From Typha latifolia (Eukaryota; Streptophyta; Magnoliopsida; Poales; Typhaceae), in contig CM034103.1 in NCBI GenBank assembly GCA_019914945.1, positions 558,001 through 622,000 on the forward strand: a stretch of DNA of 64,000 nucleotides. Reading direction: 5' to 3'. The notes beneath the pieces were generated by a model. That model was not told where the DNA came from and searched no databases. It worked only from the letters and a program-made list of their open reading frames with translations. Both the position numbers and the translations under genes were made by a program. Shown one piece after another: positions 23,373 through 36,400 of the stretch; positions within the stretch are counted from its first letter, which is position 1; each line of letters opens with the position of its first letter.

Positions 23373-24368
23373 ATGGAGAAAACAAGCCATGACCAAGCCA
23401 TTGGCATTCCAATAAACACAGTCGGATGTGCATCAGAATTGCCTAAGGAAATAGCTCTTCCTGAGTCAAGCCCCTACCTCCAATTGACTTCATATGGGTC
23501 CTCTCAAGTTGAACAAAGTAATGACCATGTCTGGCTGCAATGTTCTTGTAGTATGCTGCATTTGGTACTAATTAATTTTCGATCGATATGCAGGAAAAGT
23601 GGATTCAATTATTCACTGGATAAACAAGATGAGCAACAAAGCAGACAGTTGCGTACGACGCCTCAGAGATCATGGTAATGAGCTAACATCTTTCCTTATG
23701 CACTAAACTTGATGTTTACAAAAGATTTATATGATATTGGTAATGTTACTGTCTGGAAAATTGAGTGATTGTAACTTTTAGTCATTATTTGGAACTGCAG
23801 TGAGCTTAGGACCCAATATTTCGAAGACTGTAAAGGGGAAATTGAGACTGAGTGCAAGGATTCTTCAAGCTGGAGGAATTGAGAGAGTCTTCAGACAAAA
23901 ATTCACTGTTAGAAAAGGGGAGAAGCTGCTGAATGCCTTCCAATGTTATTTGTCCACCACAACAGGGCCTATTGCTGGACTGCTCTTTATTTCAACTGAT
24001 AAGATAGCATTCCATAGTGATAGAACTATCACAGTCACTTCTCCCAAAGGAAACTTAGCCAAAGTCCCCTACAAGGTATCAATTCTTCCGTATATTATAC
24101 AGTTGGCTACTAGCTCTAAGGTGGCAAACCATCAAAAATTTTTGTAAGAATTGACCGAATTCATCCTTATTTTCAGGTCTTGATACCATTGAGGAGGATA
24201 GAGCAAGCATGCGAAAGAGAGAATCTGGACAAGCCAAACCAAAAGTACATCCAGATAGTTACAGTTGACAAATGTGAGTGTTGGTTTATGGGTTTTATTA
24301 GTCCAAAGAGATCTTTCAAGTACCTTCAACAAGCCATCTTTGAAGTGCAAGAAAGACTGTCAGAGTAG
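23373..24368 (+). CDS. GEM-like protein with GRAM domain
   Basis: Four exons, 23373-23517, 23594-23674, 23801-24075 and 24177-24368, encode 230 aa. After a variable N-terminus comes KVDSIIHWINKMSNKADSCV, the hallmark that precedes the domain in plant GEM (GLABRA2 expression modulator) and ABA-responsive GRAM proteins. Then comes a GRAM domain at about residues 105-185 (ERVFRQKFTVRKGEKLLNAF, LFISTDKIAFHSDR, VPYKVLIPLRRIE) and the usual C-terminal YIQIVTVD, WFMGF and YLQQAIFE segments. GRAM domains bind membrane phosphoinositides or proteins, and family members are linked to ABA and stress responses and epidermal patterning. The length is typical of the short GEM-like group. All splice sites are consensus. 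The exact subfamily number cannot be given. Confidence 0.92.
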
Positions 24369-25396
24369 TTCAAAAACTTGGAAGAGTATTGTGAGATGGT
24401 TCTTGTGCATGGAGTGTGCATGGAGTGGGGAAAAGAGAGTCCTGTAATCAATTGGAAGGTGCTCCTTTTCTTTTTCCTCTAGAGTAGTGTGTTGTAAAAA
24501 ATGTAGCAGGAGTGTGATGCCACTCTTCATCTTTTTCTAGAAGAGTTGGTGATTTCTAAGATATGAAAGATATCAGTAAATGAAATAGCATGCAGGTTTT
24601 TGTGGATGAAATCTTATCTCTTGCTAATTCAGTAATGCAGTCTTGTTAGATTTCATAACAGTCCATAAATTTTAAAATGCTGCTCATTTCCGGTGACTCT
24701 TTTATAATTTAATTACATTTAACTTCTTTTTCTATAATAATAATTTTTTGTGTGTACCATATATATAAATAATTTACATTCTATTATGATAAAATATACA
24801 TTAACTATAGAAAATATACGTAATCAGTATTATATGCTAAAATAAAAAAATATATATAATATAATTAAATTGTAAAATTCTTGTTAGGTTTCATAAAAGT
24901 CCTCCATAATATAAACGTAAATGTAAAAAGTACAATAGGGAAGAACACAGATGCCAATAATGCTGATATTTTATCGTGGAACTTTCTGCTGTTAAACTGT
25001 GTACAGTATGTAGGGATACAAAAGAGAACAACAAGTATTTGTGATGAGATCTTTTATTCCTGCGAGTTTCTGCTGCCAGAAATATAGTAACAATTTGTAG
25101 AAAAATTACTTCATCTCAGTAAGCCTACTAAGGAAAAGAAAATTACAAAATAATAAAAATCTACTGCACAAGCTTCCTTCTACTGCCCAAATATAGACGA
25201 AAGATAGCAGCTTTAAAAATCGAGTCCAACCCCTTTTTTTCCAGTAAATATAGAATCAAACAGTTAAGTTACACGTATGATTTATACACAATTGTAAGTT
25301 GAACAATTTCTGTTCTATATGACTGGCAAGTGTTGATTAATTACCAGGAAAGAATAAAATCATTGGCAAGAAAAGATCTCTTTTATGAAAACTTTC
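24369..25396. other. Convergent intergenic region, very AT-rich
   Basis: Contains the 3' UTR of the GEM-like gene and, near 24720-24870, an almost pure A/T stretch. No gene was seen. Confidence 0.5.
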
Positions 25397-27677
25397 TTAT
25401 GACGAATCTTTGCAACAGGTGAGCACACAGTCATCCAAAAAGCTGGTCAGTTCAGTAGTATAAAGGGCTGGATGGCTTCGAAAATGGTCGACATGAGGTG
25501 AAGACACAAAATTGCATGCCTTGACCTCATGACCAACTCTTCTTTGCCTTTCTATAAAAGATTCCACAGATTTTGCAGGAATAACTCTGTCAGCAGAGCT
25601 GTATATATAGAATTGTGGGCACTTTGGTTGCTCTGATGACAACAGATCCAAAACGTCCGAGAGCCTCCTGGTAAGAGTGAAGGAAATCATTAGCTAATGC
25701 AGCTCATTAGGAATGGAAGATATTTGCAGTCCTATCCCCATTTTTGAAGAGCTCGACTCCATGACTATAAACCTATGATCTCCTCACTAAGTACTAATAG
25801 ATATTTACAAATTTAGTATCAATAGCTGGTTAATCCTTATCAAAAAAATCTAAGAGCAATTCCAAAATGAAAAACCTATATGGAGGTTGCCTTGATTACA
25901 ACACATACTAATTACAGATGATCTGCACTCTGAACTTATACAAACTTTGCAAAGTTAACCATATAATAAATGCACCCAATGAAAAGAGAATCACTACCTG
26001 TTGATAGCTGGAAGGTTCAGAATCACTTCAAAAAATTTCTCTAAGACCACCAATAAAGCAGTCTCAGTGACTGCTGGTTTAGATTCCACACCAGAATCAA
26101 CAACAGCAACCATGTCCTTCCTCAAATCCTTCGAATCCATCATTCCTTTTGTTGTTATACTCTGCTTTTTCAGAAAAGCAGCAGAGAAGCCTGAAGCCCA
26201 AACCTACAAAATTAAGAGGATGATATTAAACCCTTTAAGACAACAAACTGGAGAACACAAGCAATATAACCAAAGGCAAGAACAATTTCCCCTATGCAAA
26301 CAGAAAAGCTAATAACTAGCAGCCTGCGACTTGCTAAGAAGTGAATTCAAGAATAATTTACCAACTTAGTAGCTTGAAGGAAAAAAAAAAAAAGGAAAGT
26401 AAAGCTCTGATAGTAGAAATCATACAGTTCTGAAACTGGCATCATTTTAACAAAATCTGAGCAAGTGATACTAATAGAAACATAATTCTACAAGGATAAA
26501 GAAAGATTACTCAGTTGGAGGCAAAGAAAGGTTGTGGAGGCATAAAGACAGAATCATGATACTAAAAGCACAATAGATCCTTTGAGAGTGATGTTATCCA
26601 GGGACAGCATTACTTTAGTGAAAAAATGTCCTTAAATGCATAAGAAACCGAAAATAAGCTTGATAAGGCAACCGATCACACTAAAACAAATGAACTACCA
26701 AATGATCCTCTTATGATCAGAATCAATGACCCAAGATAAGAGATAGTTAACCTGTGGATCAGGGGCAGCAACAGGCGCAGAGTCAACAATGCAACCTCTA
26801 ATCTTCTCCATCACAGAAGAGTCCTGCTTCTGAAATTTCTCCAATATCGCACCATAGCTGCAATAGCACAACCAAATAGTTTACTTAGAGAGCTCCCAGA
26901 ATGAGATGGTACAAAAGCAAGCGAAGAGAAAACATACGTCAGCCAACCGGTGTTACTGAAAGTATGGAAGATTAAGTTCTTCCCACTCTCTTCTGCAACC
27001 CAACCAGCTAGATGATTAGCAAGGGACTCGAGATCCTGCTCAGCTTTGCCCCCAGTGTTGTAACTGATAATATCGGACATTGGAAAGGTAAATGTCACAG
27101 CATGGAAACCCCTCGATGTGTACCAATCTGCATATCTTTTCAAATGCTTCTGCTTTGCTCCCAACCACCCGAGTAAAACCACAACCGTCTGAGATTTGGC
27201 AGATGAGCACCCATCATTCCCCAGTAACACGCAAGTCCTTGGATCAGGTAGATGCCATCGGTACAAAACATCAGAAGATGAAGAAGGGATCGTGGGCATG
27301 CCTTCCTCATAATCCTGGGGTTTAATCAATCTTGCATACTGATACAAAGTGTGAATGGCAGGTGGGGGAGCAACGGATGCCGAAAAAGACCTGTAAAAGG
27401 ATCCTGGTGCACAAGGAAGATTCACATTTTTGGCACCACAGCTAGCATCACCTAAAGGCTTCCTGTCCCGTGACAAGACTGAGAGACCCGAGAGACCAGT
27501 GACAGAAGCCGGACGAAAAGGCTCTGCAGAATTCATAGTGGTGGGTGACAATGCTGCATTCGATTCGGATAATTTATGGTGAGAGAAACGATCGGGAAGG
27601 TCTGATGACACAGCAGCAACTGCGACAACCGCAGCAGCAGAGAGAGGCCGATGGAGAGGACCAGAAAGAGAAGCCAT
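25397..27677 (-). CDS. TMEM53/DUF829 family alpha/beta-hydrolase-like protein
   Basis: Four minus-strand exons, 27677-26938, 26857-26752, 26203-25998 and 25667-25397, encode 440 aa. Residues 1 to about 130 are Ala/Ser/Pro-rich and could target an organelle. From about residue 160 the DUF829 core follows: VVVLLGWLGAKQKHLKRYAD, the strand FHAVTFTFP, the nucleophile elbow HTFSNTG (Ser241), an acid site SSADRVIP (Asp376) and HVDHFRSHP (His411), all in the order expected for an alpha/beta-hydrolase. The family includes animal TMEM53, a nuclear-envelope protein; plant members have no agreed substrate. All phases fit. A GC-rich hairpin sits upstream in what is probably a 5' UTR exon. Confidence 0.9.
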
Positions 27678-27918
27678 CAGAAATTATGTTATCCTTGTCG
27701 GATAAACAACCAACAGGCCTGATTCATAGGAAATACCACGCATTATAATTAACAGTACGACATCCAACAAGAAGAACGACAAGGATTTCGCATGATAAGC
27801 ATCATATCAACAACTTATATATGATAGAAAGAAGAATCTTGCAATTGAAATAAGACAAAGTAAGACATTTTACAAGATAATGAAATCAAACTAACCAAAT
27901 CTTTGGAGGAGCGGAGAC

Positions 27919-27953
27919 GGGCCGGCTGTCAAAGGAAATTGACAGCCTAGCCC
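27919..27953 (-). promoter_or_regulatory. GC-rich inverted repeat in the probable 5' UTR of the TMEM53-like gene
   Basis: Positions 27919-27932 (GGGCCGGCTGTCAA) pair with 27939-27953 (TTGACAGCCTAGCCC) around a six-base loop. This gives a 9-bp stem, a small bulge and four more G-C pairs. On the minus strand it falls between a TTGCAG acceptor-like site near 28011 and a GTTAGT donor-like site near 27890, so it would lie in a noncoding leader exon. Confidence 0.55.
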
Positions 27954-28559
27954 GGCATCAGAAGGCGAACAACTCTCCTTCCTTCAAGCTCCTTGTGTTA
28001 TTCTTCTCTCTGCAACACCAAAAGCAGAAATTGTTAATTTCTTGTCCTTATCCCTACTTATTCCCGAAATAAATTTAAAAAAAAAAAGACGAAAAGGGAC
28101 TAGGAACTCGGAAATTTGATTCAGAACAGGAAAGGAAATCTAGCAATATTAGAAAAAGGCTAATTTAAAGGAAAATATAAGGAATCCCCACAAAATTCAA
28201 AGAAAAAGGATGCTGTTAATCTAACCTCTTTTGATTCCCCCGCCACCCCAATCCGCGCGATCACTGCATAAAAAACTACGCGCCTCGATTCCCGCGCGGA
28301 GCCCTATAAATTTGTGAGGAAAGGGATAAGATGATAACAAACACGGGAAAGGGGATGGATGGCCAAGGTAGCGTCTGGCTTCCGTTCGACGAAATGCCTC
28401 AATCACCGCTCTTTCCCTTACGCCTTCCCTCGCGTGCTCTCGTGCGAGATCCTCCCGAATATGCTTTCGGCTTTGTTCTGTTGTTATTTACTAATAGAAA
28501 GTAGTAAGAAGGGAAAGGAAGTCGGTGACGGCATCATAGATAGTTTATAAATAGCGCCG

Positions 28560-31500
28560 TTTGTCGTGGGCCTTCTTCTTTGGAAACGTGGCAAAATCTT
28601 AGCCGTGCGTAAATCATACAGTAATATAAATTTGAATTTGAACTCATTTTGGATCCTATTACCTCATGCAAGATTCGGTTGAAGGAAGTAAAATTTGAAT
28701 TAAAACTGGACGAAATTTTCAAATGTCTACAAAAAAAAAAGAGTAAATATTGGAATAAATAGGCCCAAATGCAACTCTGTTGTATTCTAAGGGGGTTGTT
28801 TAGACTTTAGAAACACTAGTAGAGTAATGCATCCAAAACAGTGGAAATTTAAACTTCAGTTTCGCTTTCCCTAACGCTTGTTTGGATCCTAAAATGTAGC
28901 AAGACAATGCTCTGATTTTTACATCAAAAATATTATAATTTTGTGGTAAAAAAAAATCTGCTCATATTATAATCTCCCTCTCTTATCTCAGGATCCTTTT
29001 CTTGTTTTATTTTTTTGAAAAAAAAAATGTTAGGTGACAATGGATTCATTAAGGAATTATATTACAATCAAAGTTAGATAGAGAACTGATCCAATTCTTA
29101 CAAATATAGTTTTTGGCCGCAAAATAAGTATGGTTGTGAGCCATGGTGTTATTACACCTGCTGTTAAAATAACCTCGAGAAAACAGAGAAATCCACCATT
29201 CACATTCTTATCTTTAATTTAGAGCTATGTTGAGAAAATAGTGTCAGAGTGAGACTATGAAAGATTAAAGTCATTTCCATCCAACATCTTATCCAAACTC
29301 TCCAGAGTAATCATATGTTCAACCATTTAAATTCTCTGGAATTTTAGTACTCTGGACTTGCACCTTGTAAACTTGGGCCTTTCTTACTTTTGGGGCTTAC
29401 CCAGCTTAGATTTCACCCAATTCTGATATGAGCTTACAAATAATAACAAATCAATCAGAGCAAATTTTCTCTGTGATAAATTTGTTTGAGAATCTAAACA
29501 CAACAAGAATTAAGAGTTCATGTCACCGCACCAATTCCAATGATAATATTCAACAACAACTAAAAGAAATCTAATTAATGAGACAATGCTCGAATTGTAT
29601 AAAAGATTTTTAAGTGTGTATTTCAACTAGCACTGATGTAATTAAGACGCCATTAAATAAATATAAGACACTGATAAAGACTTATTAAGACAATACATGG
29701 AGTCAGTATTCAAGTTGTTATTCTTGAAGTGATGACAAGAGAAGGACAAGCGAGCTCCGACATGTTTGTGGGACCATCAAACTGTTGATCACCAACATAT
29801 AAAACATTCAACTGTACATGATATCACTAAACAAAGCATCATTTTGGAGCTTCTCTATCATCTCCTTTGTTTTGGCAATCAACATGGTTCTCAAACAGTT
29901 GATAGAGATAAAAATTTAAACAAATGAAAGATATTCCAAGTCATGGCATCCCCCGTCACCATTATAGAAAAGTATGGAAGTTTAATTGAAGTGCTATAAT
30001 TATCAAAACTCCTCGTGAGATCATAAAATTATACGGTCAGGACCACACAAGCATAGTGAGAGGCTATTCAACTGAAAGAAACTTTAGTGGGTAAGTGGGG
30101 ACGGAGATAAAGACTTATGAACATTAATGAACTTTGTCGCCATCCACACCATTCACATCAGTGAACTGGTTTGCTGCTATCATGTTATCTTTCTGAAATC
30201 AATCAGCAGAATGAAAAAATTATGCAGAATTTAACATAATAGAAGAAAAAAGAAAAGAATTCTTTCACTATTTTTCTTCTAAAACGTCTGACTGAGCTAT
30301 TCATCTATATACATCTTTAATTCCCTCTCAAGTTGATCAGAATCATGGTAGCTTTGTGCTTAATTGTTATGATAACAATCATCTTTTGCTTGGACAAAGC
30401 ATAGGACAAAATTGTTACTTCCTTGCACGCTAAACCAATAATTGTTTACAAGAATACGATTTGAGCTACAGATATAAATGTGATAAATCCTGAACTCAAT
30501 TGACTTATCGTAATGGATGAGAAGCATGAAATGGAGAGGAAAGGAAAAGGAATAAAAAATGTTAGGTGGATAATAGCACAATTAGTTTAAGAATGTAACT
30601 CTAATGTCACTCAGAAGGGAAAGGAGAAGAAATGGAAATTAAACTTAACCATCAAAACTTTGGTAGACGTCGAAAAGAAAGCGATCATAACCTGACAACA
30701 GTCAACAATCAACAGTCAATTATGAAAGAATAAAGACCCCTCAACACATAACAGAAGTTGCCCAGAGGATATTCCAAGCTGATGAGACTATAAAAGAGCC
30801 CTCTAAATTTGCTAATCACCATATCAACCTAACAAGAATGAGTGCATTACCATTACTTGCTAGGTAATTTGTCGGAAATATTGACTTTTCTTTTCATTGT
30901 GGGCTATTGAATTCATAACCATTTAGTAATATAACAATCCTTTTACAAGCAACACCAATCTTAAACAATTTACACTGTATTAAGGACAATACGCCTGTGA
31001 GATTAGTGAAACAAACAGTAGACAAAACAGTGAGATAATAACACCAAACCAGGAGACAAAAGAGAACAGAATCTAACCAAATAGACCACCCTTGTATCAG
31101 CATGCAGTCATTTCTAGCCTACAAGTAGCAACAAACCACTCACATCCATTCAAAATAGATCCTGCAGTCGAAAAAGCAGAGGAAGCATTAAAGACAGCAC
31201 GACATTGTTTCTAAAAGCAAACTAGTTTCAAAATCTGAATTTGGCCAGAGATGGCATACATTCTTAGAAAAAGAGATGTATGGCTCCCATCTAAAGTAAA
31301 TAAAGCTCCCTCTGGCATCCATCAGTAGTTCATTACATGCTAAATATTATATAATACGACACCAGAACATTGATGGCGACATATTAACTAATTGTTTTTC
31401 TAAACGTCACCAGCCACATTTTAGTTTTATAAAAAAAAATTATATATATACTTAATCATTGATTCTTTTTATCAGGCATATATACAAAAAAAACTACTTC

Positions 31501-32340
31501 ATTTATAACATACTTTTTGTTAGATTAACTAGATCAGAGAAAACTTAAGCTATTAAGTAACAAATGAATAAATTAAAATATTCGCCAATTGAGTCCTATT
31601 TAAAATACACTTAGGCCATGTTTAATTTGAGGCTAAGTCCTGAACTTGATTAGTTAGTTTTATTTTTTAGTTTTAATTTTTTGAAGAGTAAACTTAGTTA
31701 GATATAAAAAAATAAAAAAATATTTTATTATTAATCTAGATTAGGAGTCTCTGAATCAACTTAGGGAGTCCTGAATTCAAAGCAAACAAGGCTTTAGACA
31801 ATAAGCTGCAAGTCTTATAAAGAAAATGTTTTTCACAATTATCTTAGAAAATAAAGGTGGTGATATGGAAATTAAAAAATAAATAAAGGGTTGGCGAGTT
31901 CACTGGTTGGCCCACAAAACTACACATGCTCATGGTCTTCCCACTTTCCTTTTGACTCAACGAAGGATCTCTCCTCTTTAACCAGAGCCGAAAGAGGTAC
32001 GGAAACAACAAAAAAAAAAGTTAAATGAGAAAGATAAGAAAAGGTTACAGCTTCACCTCGATCCAATATCACATTATATCCTAAAGAATAAAAGCCATAA
32101 GCTTTGCTTTGCACTATCTGGAACCAATTAAAACGTACAATTTGCAGTTAATCTGGAAGAAGCTTTGACTAAATATTATGCATGAGAAAAACTAACAATT
32201 TATACCATCATATTAGTCCATATTCATCATTTCATATGTTGTTTCCTTGCAACTAGTTCAGAAGGCAATTTGCACATTCTTATCTTCACGGTTTTAGGAA
32301 GAAAAGATGTAATTTTTAGTCCAAATAATTAATTGCAAGA
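28560..32340. other. Gene-poor AT-rich interval
   Basis: No coding gene could be supported. Short frames on both strands lack homology and codon structure. Motifs like GCTTGTTTGG and GGTTGTTTAG near 28790-28880 hint at further degraded MITEs, but only the element at 31614-31793 has both ends visible. Confidence 0.5.
31611..31796. mobile_element. Tourist-like (PIF/Harbinger) MITE, about 180 bp
   Basis: The element spans 31614-31793 and is flanked by TTA direct repeats (31611-31613 and 31794-31796), the target duplication typical of PIF/Harbinger insertions. Its left end, GGCCATGTTTAATTTGA, is inverted at the right end (reverse complement AGCCTTGTTTGCTTTGA, four mismatches). The interior is AT-rich and noncoding. 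A truncated relative lies at about 16341-16432. Confidence 0.7.
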
Positions 32341-32501
32341 TTATGTTCCAAAGCATTTCTTTACCTTCTCTATCCAAATTACAATGGAAAGAAACTAATA
32401 AATTCACAAATAATAATACTAACCTTGAAAGTCGTGCTTCTCCTCCTCTCCACTCTGTCCAGATGGATAAAAAAATCGTAAACAGAGCGGAGAGAGAGAG
32501 C

Positions 32502-33299
32502 TTAATACACGGCGCGATTAATCGTCTCCAGACGCCTCCGGTTCGATTCCTCCCTCTGAAGCCGGATCTGGTCGTAGTTTTTCTTAATGAAATCCTCGAA
32601 TCGCCGATTCATTTCGTCCGCGCCAACCGACTCCTCCTTCCTCCTCGCCCTCGCGGGCGTAGGCGGCGGAGCCGCCACCTCCACCTCCACCTCTGCCGCC
32701 GCCGCCGTCACTGGCCTTGCCGACCTCTCCATGATCGCCTTCCACGTTGCCTCCATCGACTCGCCGTTGACCACCTCATCCGCCGCCGCCGTTTCGACGC
32801 TCTTCTCGGCTTCGGAGCGGGACTCCGCGGTCGACGCCGCGTCGGATTCCAACGTGACGCACGACTCCTCGGACTTCGGCGGTCCGCCGGGATCAGGCTC
32901 TCCAGCGCCTGATCCGGCCTTGATCTCGCCGGATACCAGCGAGATTTCGCGCCAGAACTCCGGAGTCGAATTCCTCGGAATCGGAACCGGAGGATCCTGT
33001 ACCACGAGAACTTTGGCCTTCTCATCCGGTATCGGGGCATACTGAATCTGGTCATGGTGGTGGTGCTTCTGATCGGAGAGCTTCCAGATCACGAGGATGA
33101 TGAAATGGACGGCGACGAAGAGGTAGGGTGGGGCCCAGAAGCGCGAGAGCACTGTTGCGAGGAAGGTGACGAAGTAGGGCAAGACGAGCATCGCCGCCCC
33201 AACGACGGAGACGACGCCGGCGATGAAGAGGCCCAACTTGGCGGCCCAAATCCCAATGGAGAAGCCGGTGGACCGAGAACTACTTCTCAAATCTGCCAT
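32502..33299 (-). CDS. DUF4408/DUF761 membrane protein
   Basis: A single-exon frame of 265 aa starting at ATG 33299 (MADLRSSSRSTGF). An upstream in-frame extension has no ATG. The N-terminus has two hydrophobic spans, about residues 18-48 and 56-73, fitting DUF4408. The middle is acidic, Ser- and Ala-rich and probably disordered. The C-terminus has DEMNRRFEDFIKKNYDQIRL followed by QREES, the DUF761 signature seen in plant 'cotton fibre' type proteins. The family has been tied loosely to growth and stress phenotypes, with no biochemical activity known. A long GA repeat lies in the presumed 5' leader. Confidence 0.88.
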   Translation of the reverse strand: MADLRSSSRSTGFSIGIWAAKLGLFIAGVVSVVGAAMLVLPYFVTFLATVLSRFWAPPYLFVAVHFIILVIWKLSDQKHHHHDQIQYAPIPDEKAKVLVVQDPPVPIPRNSTPEFWREISLVSGEIKAGSGAGEPDPGGPPKSEESCVTLESDAASTAESRSEAEKSVETAAADEVVNGESMEATWKAIMERSARPVTAAAAEVEVEVAAPPPTPARARRKEESVGADEMNRRFEDFIKKNYDQIRLQREESNRRRLETINRAVY

Positions 33300-33391
33300 T
33301 GACCAAGAAACCAAAGCCCGTAAGAAATTCTTGAGGGATAAAAAAAATTCCAATCCAAGTGATGGGAGAAGTATGAGAAGACAGCGGCAGT

Positions 33392-33396
<5 letters not shown>

Positions 33397-33445
<49 letters not shown>
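33397..33445 (-). repeat. (GA)n microsatellite in the leader of the DUF4408 gene
   Basis: A clean GA run of about 24 units, reading as a CT tract on the coding strand, lies about 100-150 bp before the ATG. GA/CT tracts in plant promoters and leaders bind BPC/GAGA-type factors. Confidence 0.9.
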
Positions 33446-33447
<2 letters not shown>

Positions 33448-33499
33448 TTCGGAAGAGTGGGGAAGCAGTTGGGGTATTTATTGTAGGAGAGTGGAGAGC

Positions 33500-36400
33500 G
33501 TTATTTGGATTTGAAATTAAGGATTAAAAAAAAGGTAGTGGGAGAATAGGAGACGTCAATAAATTATATAATTAATTTTTTTTTATTTCACACCTACATT
33601 GTGTGTTTATTTCAGTCGACACCCTATGTCACTATTTTCAATTTTTCACTAATTTATATATCTATAAAATATTGTCTATTTTATTTTACATGCAATCGGT
33701 GTGTTAACGTATCTCTAACTGCATGTTTGGTGTTAATGCATCGAATCAATAGTAAACCCTAATCTTTAGATCGGCTTATAAAGAGTTGGCCCACACTGAT
33801 TTATTACGTAATATATTTTATTTCGGATAACAGAAAGATCTGAATAAGAAAATTTGCTAAAAAGAAGTATGGAGATGTAACAAAGTACTTAGATATCCTT
33901 TACAGAGAAAGGCCAAAGAGTTTGATATCTGGATAACATCAGAAGGCCAAATTGACCTCATATTCTGGATGGAGATTAATGAAGGTTGGGACATCACTCT
34001 CTATGGAAATGTCTAGCGGTACCAACACTGTGAAACAACTGCTGATGCCCAAATTTTTTAAATCCTAATTGTAAGCAAACAACTTAGAATAGAGTTTTTT
34101 CTCTTTAATTAATCAACTTTTGATTCAAACTTTCAGACTTAGTGTTGATCTTTATGGTCCATATTTGATGTCTACCTCCAATTTGAAGAATGGGTTGTCT
34201 GATGCCTTTTCTATGTTATGCCCACTAACTCATATAACATTGACATCACATTTGATTCTTCTGTGCCTCAAATTAAATTAATAAATTTGATTAAACTATC
34301 CTTAATCATAAATGAACTGTACTTAATCATGTCTTCTACCAAACCTAAACCATACTTTTATTAGTGGGTTAATAATTTTCCTACCTAACCTTAAGAGAAT
34401 ATTCTGTTTCTTTTAGAAACTGAAATAAAATAGAAAAGTTATATATATATATATTAGAATATGTGCAAAGAATTGATTTAGATGGTTCTCAAATAGAGAG
34501 ACCCCATGCACTATTGTGCCCATGATGATGGGGTCATTACACCCCAAACCACTAGTAAAGTGGAAGAAGAAAACTCTAATCTTTTTTCTTTTTTCTTAAT
34601 CTATCTCCTCTTTTTTTCTTGTTACAAAAAGAAAATAAAAGGTGAGGAGGGTCACAAAGTAAGCATCATTCTTCGATGGCACGATTTGAACTGTTTATTG
34701 TGGACCCAATTGCAAGTGGACTCTCTTTAGCTCATATATATGCAAGAAATATGCAAGATTTGATCTTTATTTTTATTTCATTTTCTTTTCCTTTCCTCCA
34801 AAAGTGGATTGTTAAACAGACTAACAGTTGCTTTAGGCATCTTGCTTTCAGAGATTACTAATAAAACCAGTGAAAATTATTGCAGAAAAGAGAGTTTATA
34901 AAGAACCTAATTTGCCAAGGAACAGTGCATTAGGAGTTTTTCTTCTTTATTCCATAGAGTTTTTTTTTGTTCATTAGAGATCCCCACATGTTACAAGTTT
35001 ATATATATATATATATATAAGCATAATTTTTTTTTTATAGAGCTACCAATCTATCATATATCTTATGATAAGTAGAATGAGTAAGTTCAAAGAAGGTGGT
35101 AAGGAGGCACATTGGTTTTTGGGGCCCTTGGCTTGTCACAATGGCTCCCAGTTCATGAACCTAGTCTTCTTCAAAGTAGCTTTCAGTCTTCAACCTGTTA
35201 CTAAACTTTGTGATGAATAAACTAGTCTACTGGGACACAGATTAAGGCTACTTACTGTTCTGCAACATTGGAATTTCTTTCAGAATTATAAAGAGAATGG
35301 TGACAACATCTTTCCATACTGCAGGTTATTCTGAGTGATTCATGGCTTCATGCTTCTTCAATGGTTGTAACAGATAATATGATTTAGGCAATCAAATAGC
35401 GATGAATTGGCGTCGACCATTGCCGTCGTTTTGATGCATTTTGCCCTTCCATGAGGCTAAATTCCTTAGGAAAACAGGCAGCAACTATGAAGTGTTTACA
35501 GATGAAGTGAAAGGTTTGCTGATAGCTATATCTGAGTAGTTTTCCACTGTCAGACAAAATAAGGACTTCTCTGATGGAAAGGATAAGGACTGAGGAGATC
35601 AATGATATCAAAAGGAATCATGTCGCCAAAAAGTATCTTTAATTAATAGCCATTAGGTGCAATTAGAGCATATATTAGGGTATACCAACAAGAACTTTTC
35701 TGTAGGAATCCAACTTCATTTAGTAAGTTAGAACAACTAATGGACAATACCATACAACAAAAAACAATATTATCATTATACTACTCTCGTTATCATCTTA
35801 AGATGCTAAATATCTTATGGATTATATCTAAGCAAATGACTACATCACACTATTAAGGTTTCTTAATTATTCTGTCAAGCTAGCTTAGGACTTTATGCAT
35901 GTAAATTAGGAGGAGGAAAAAAAGGCACCAGAAATCCTCTTTATCAAGCAGGCGTTGACCGGTCAACTTTTTGGCCCCAATTTTCAAACATAATTACTAT
36001 AAACCTATATAAAGATCAGTTAAAGTAGGACAAGTTTTTTCTTTAAAAAAAATTATTAAATTAACTACAAGCTATTAACCAAATATAAATGGAAATTATC
36101 TCATGCAAAAAGTCCAGTCCGAATAATATATGATCAATCTGGGACTAGATATAGTTTGGCCCAGCCCATTCCAAGAGTATTGGGCTGAAATTATTTTAAT
36201 TTGCATACCAAAGATTAATTACAAGTTTAGCTCACTAATTAGGAGACCCTTATTGCTTTGCTGTAATTATTATTCCTATGTATTAATTAGGGGTGGCAAT
36301 TAGATAGGTTATGTCATGATAACGTGATCGACTCATTTATTAAACATGTTAAAAAATTTATTACACAAGTCATAAATGAGTTACACACAAGTTATTCAAA

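Noticed and set aside
25210..25260. Possible tRNA 3' arm (TCGAGTCCAACCCC)
   Set aside because: No matching acceptor stem, anticodon arm or D arm could be found around it.
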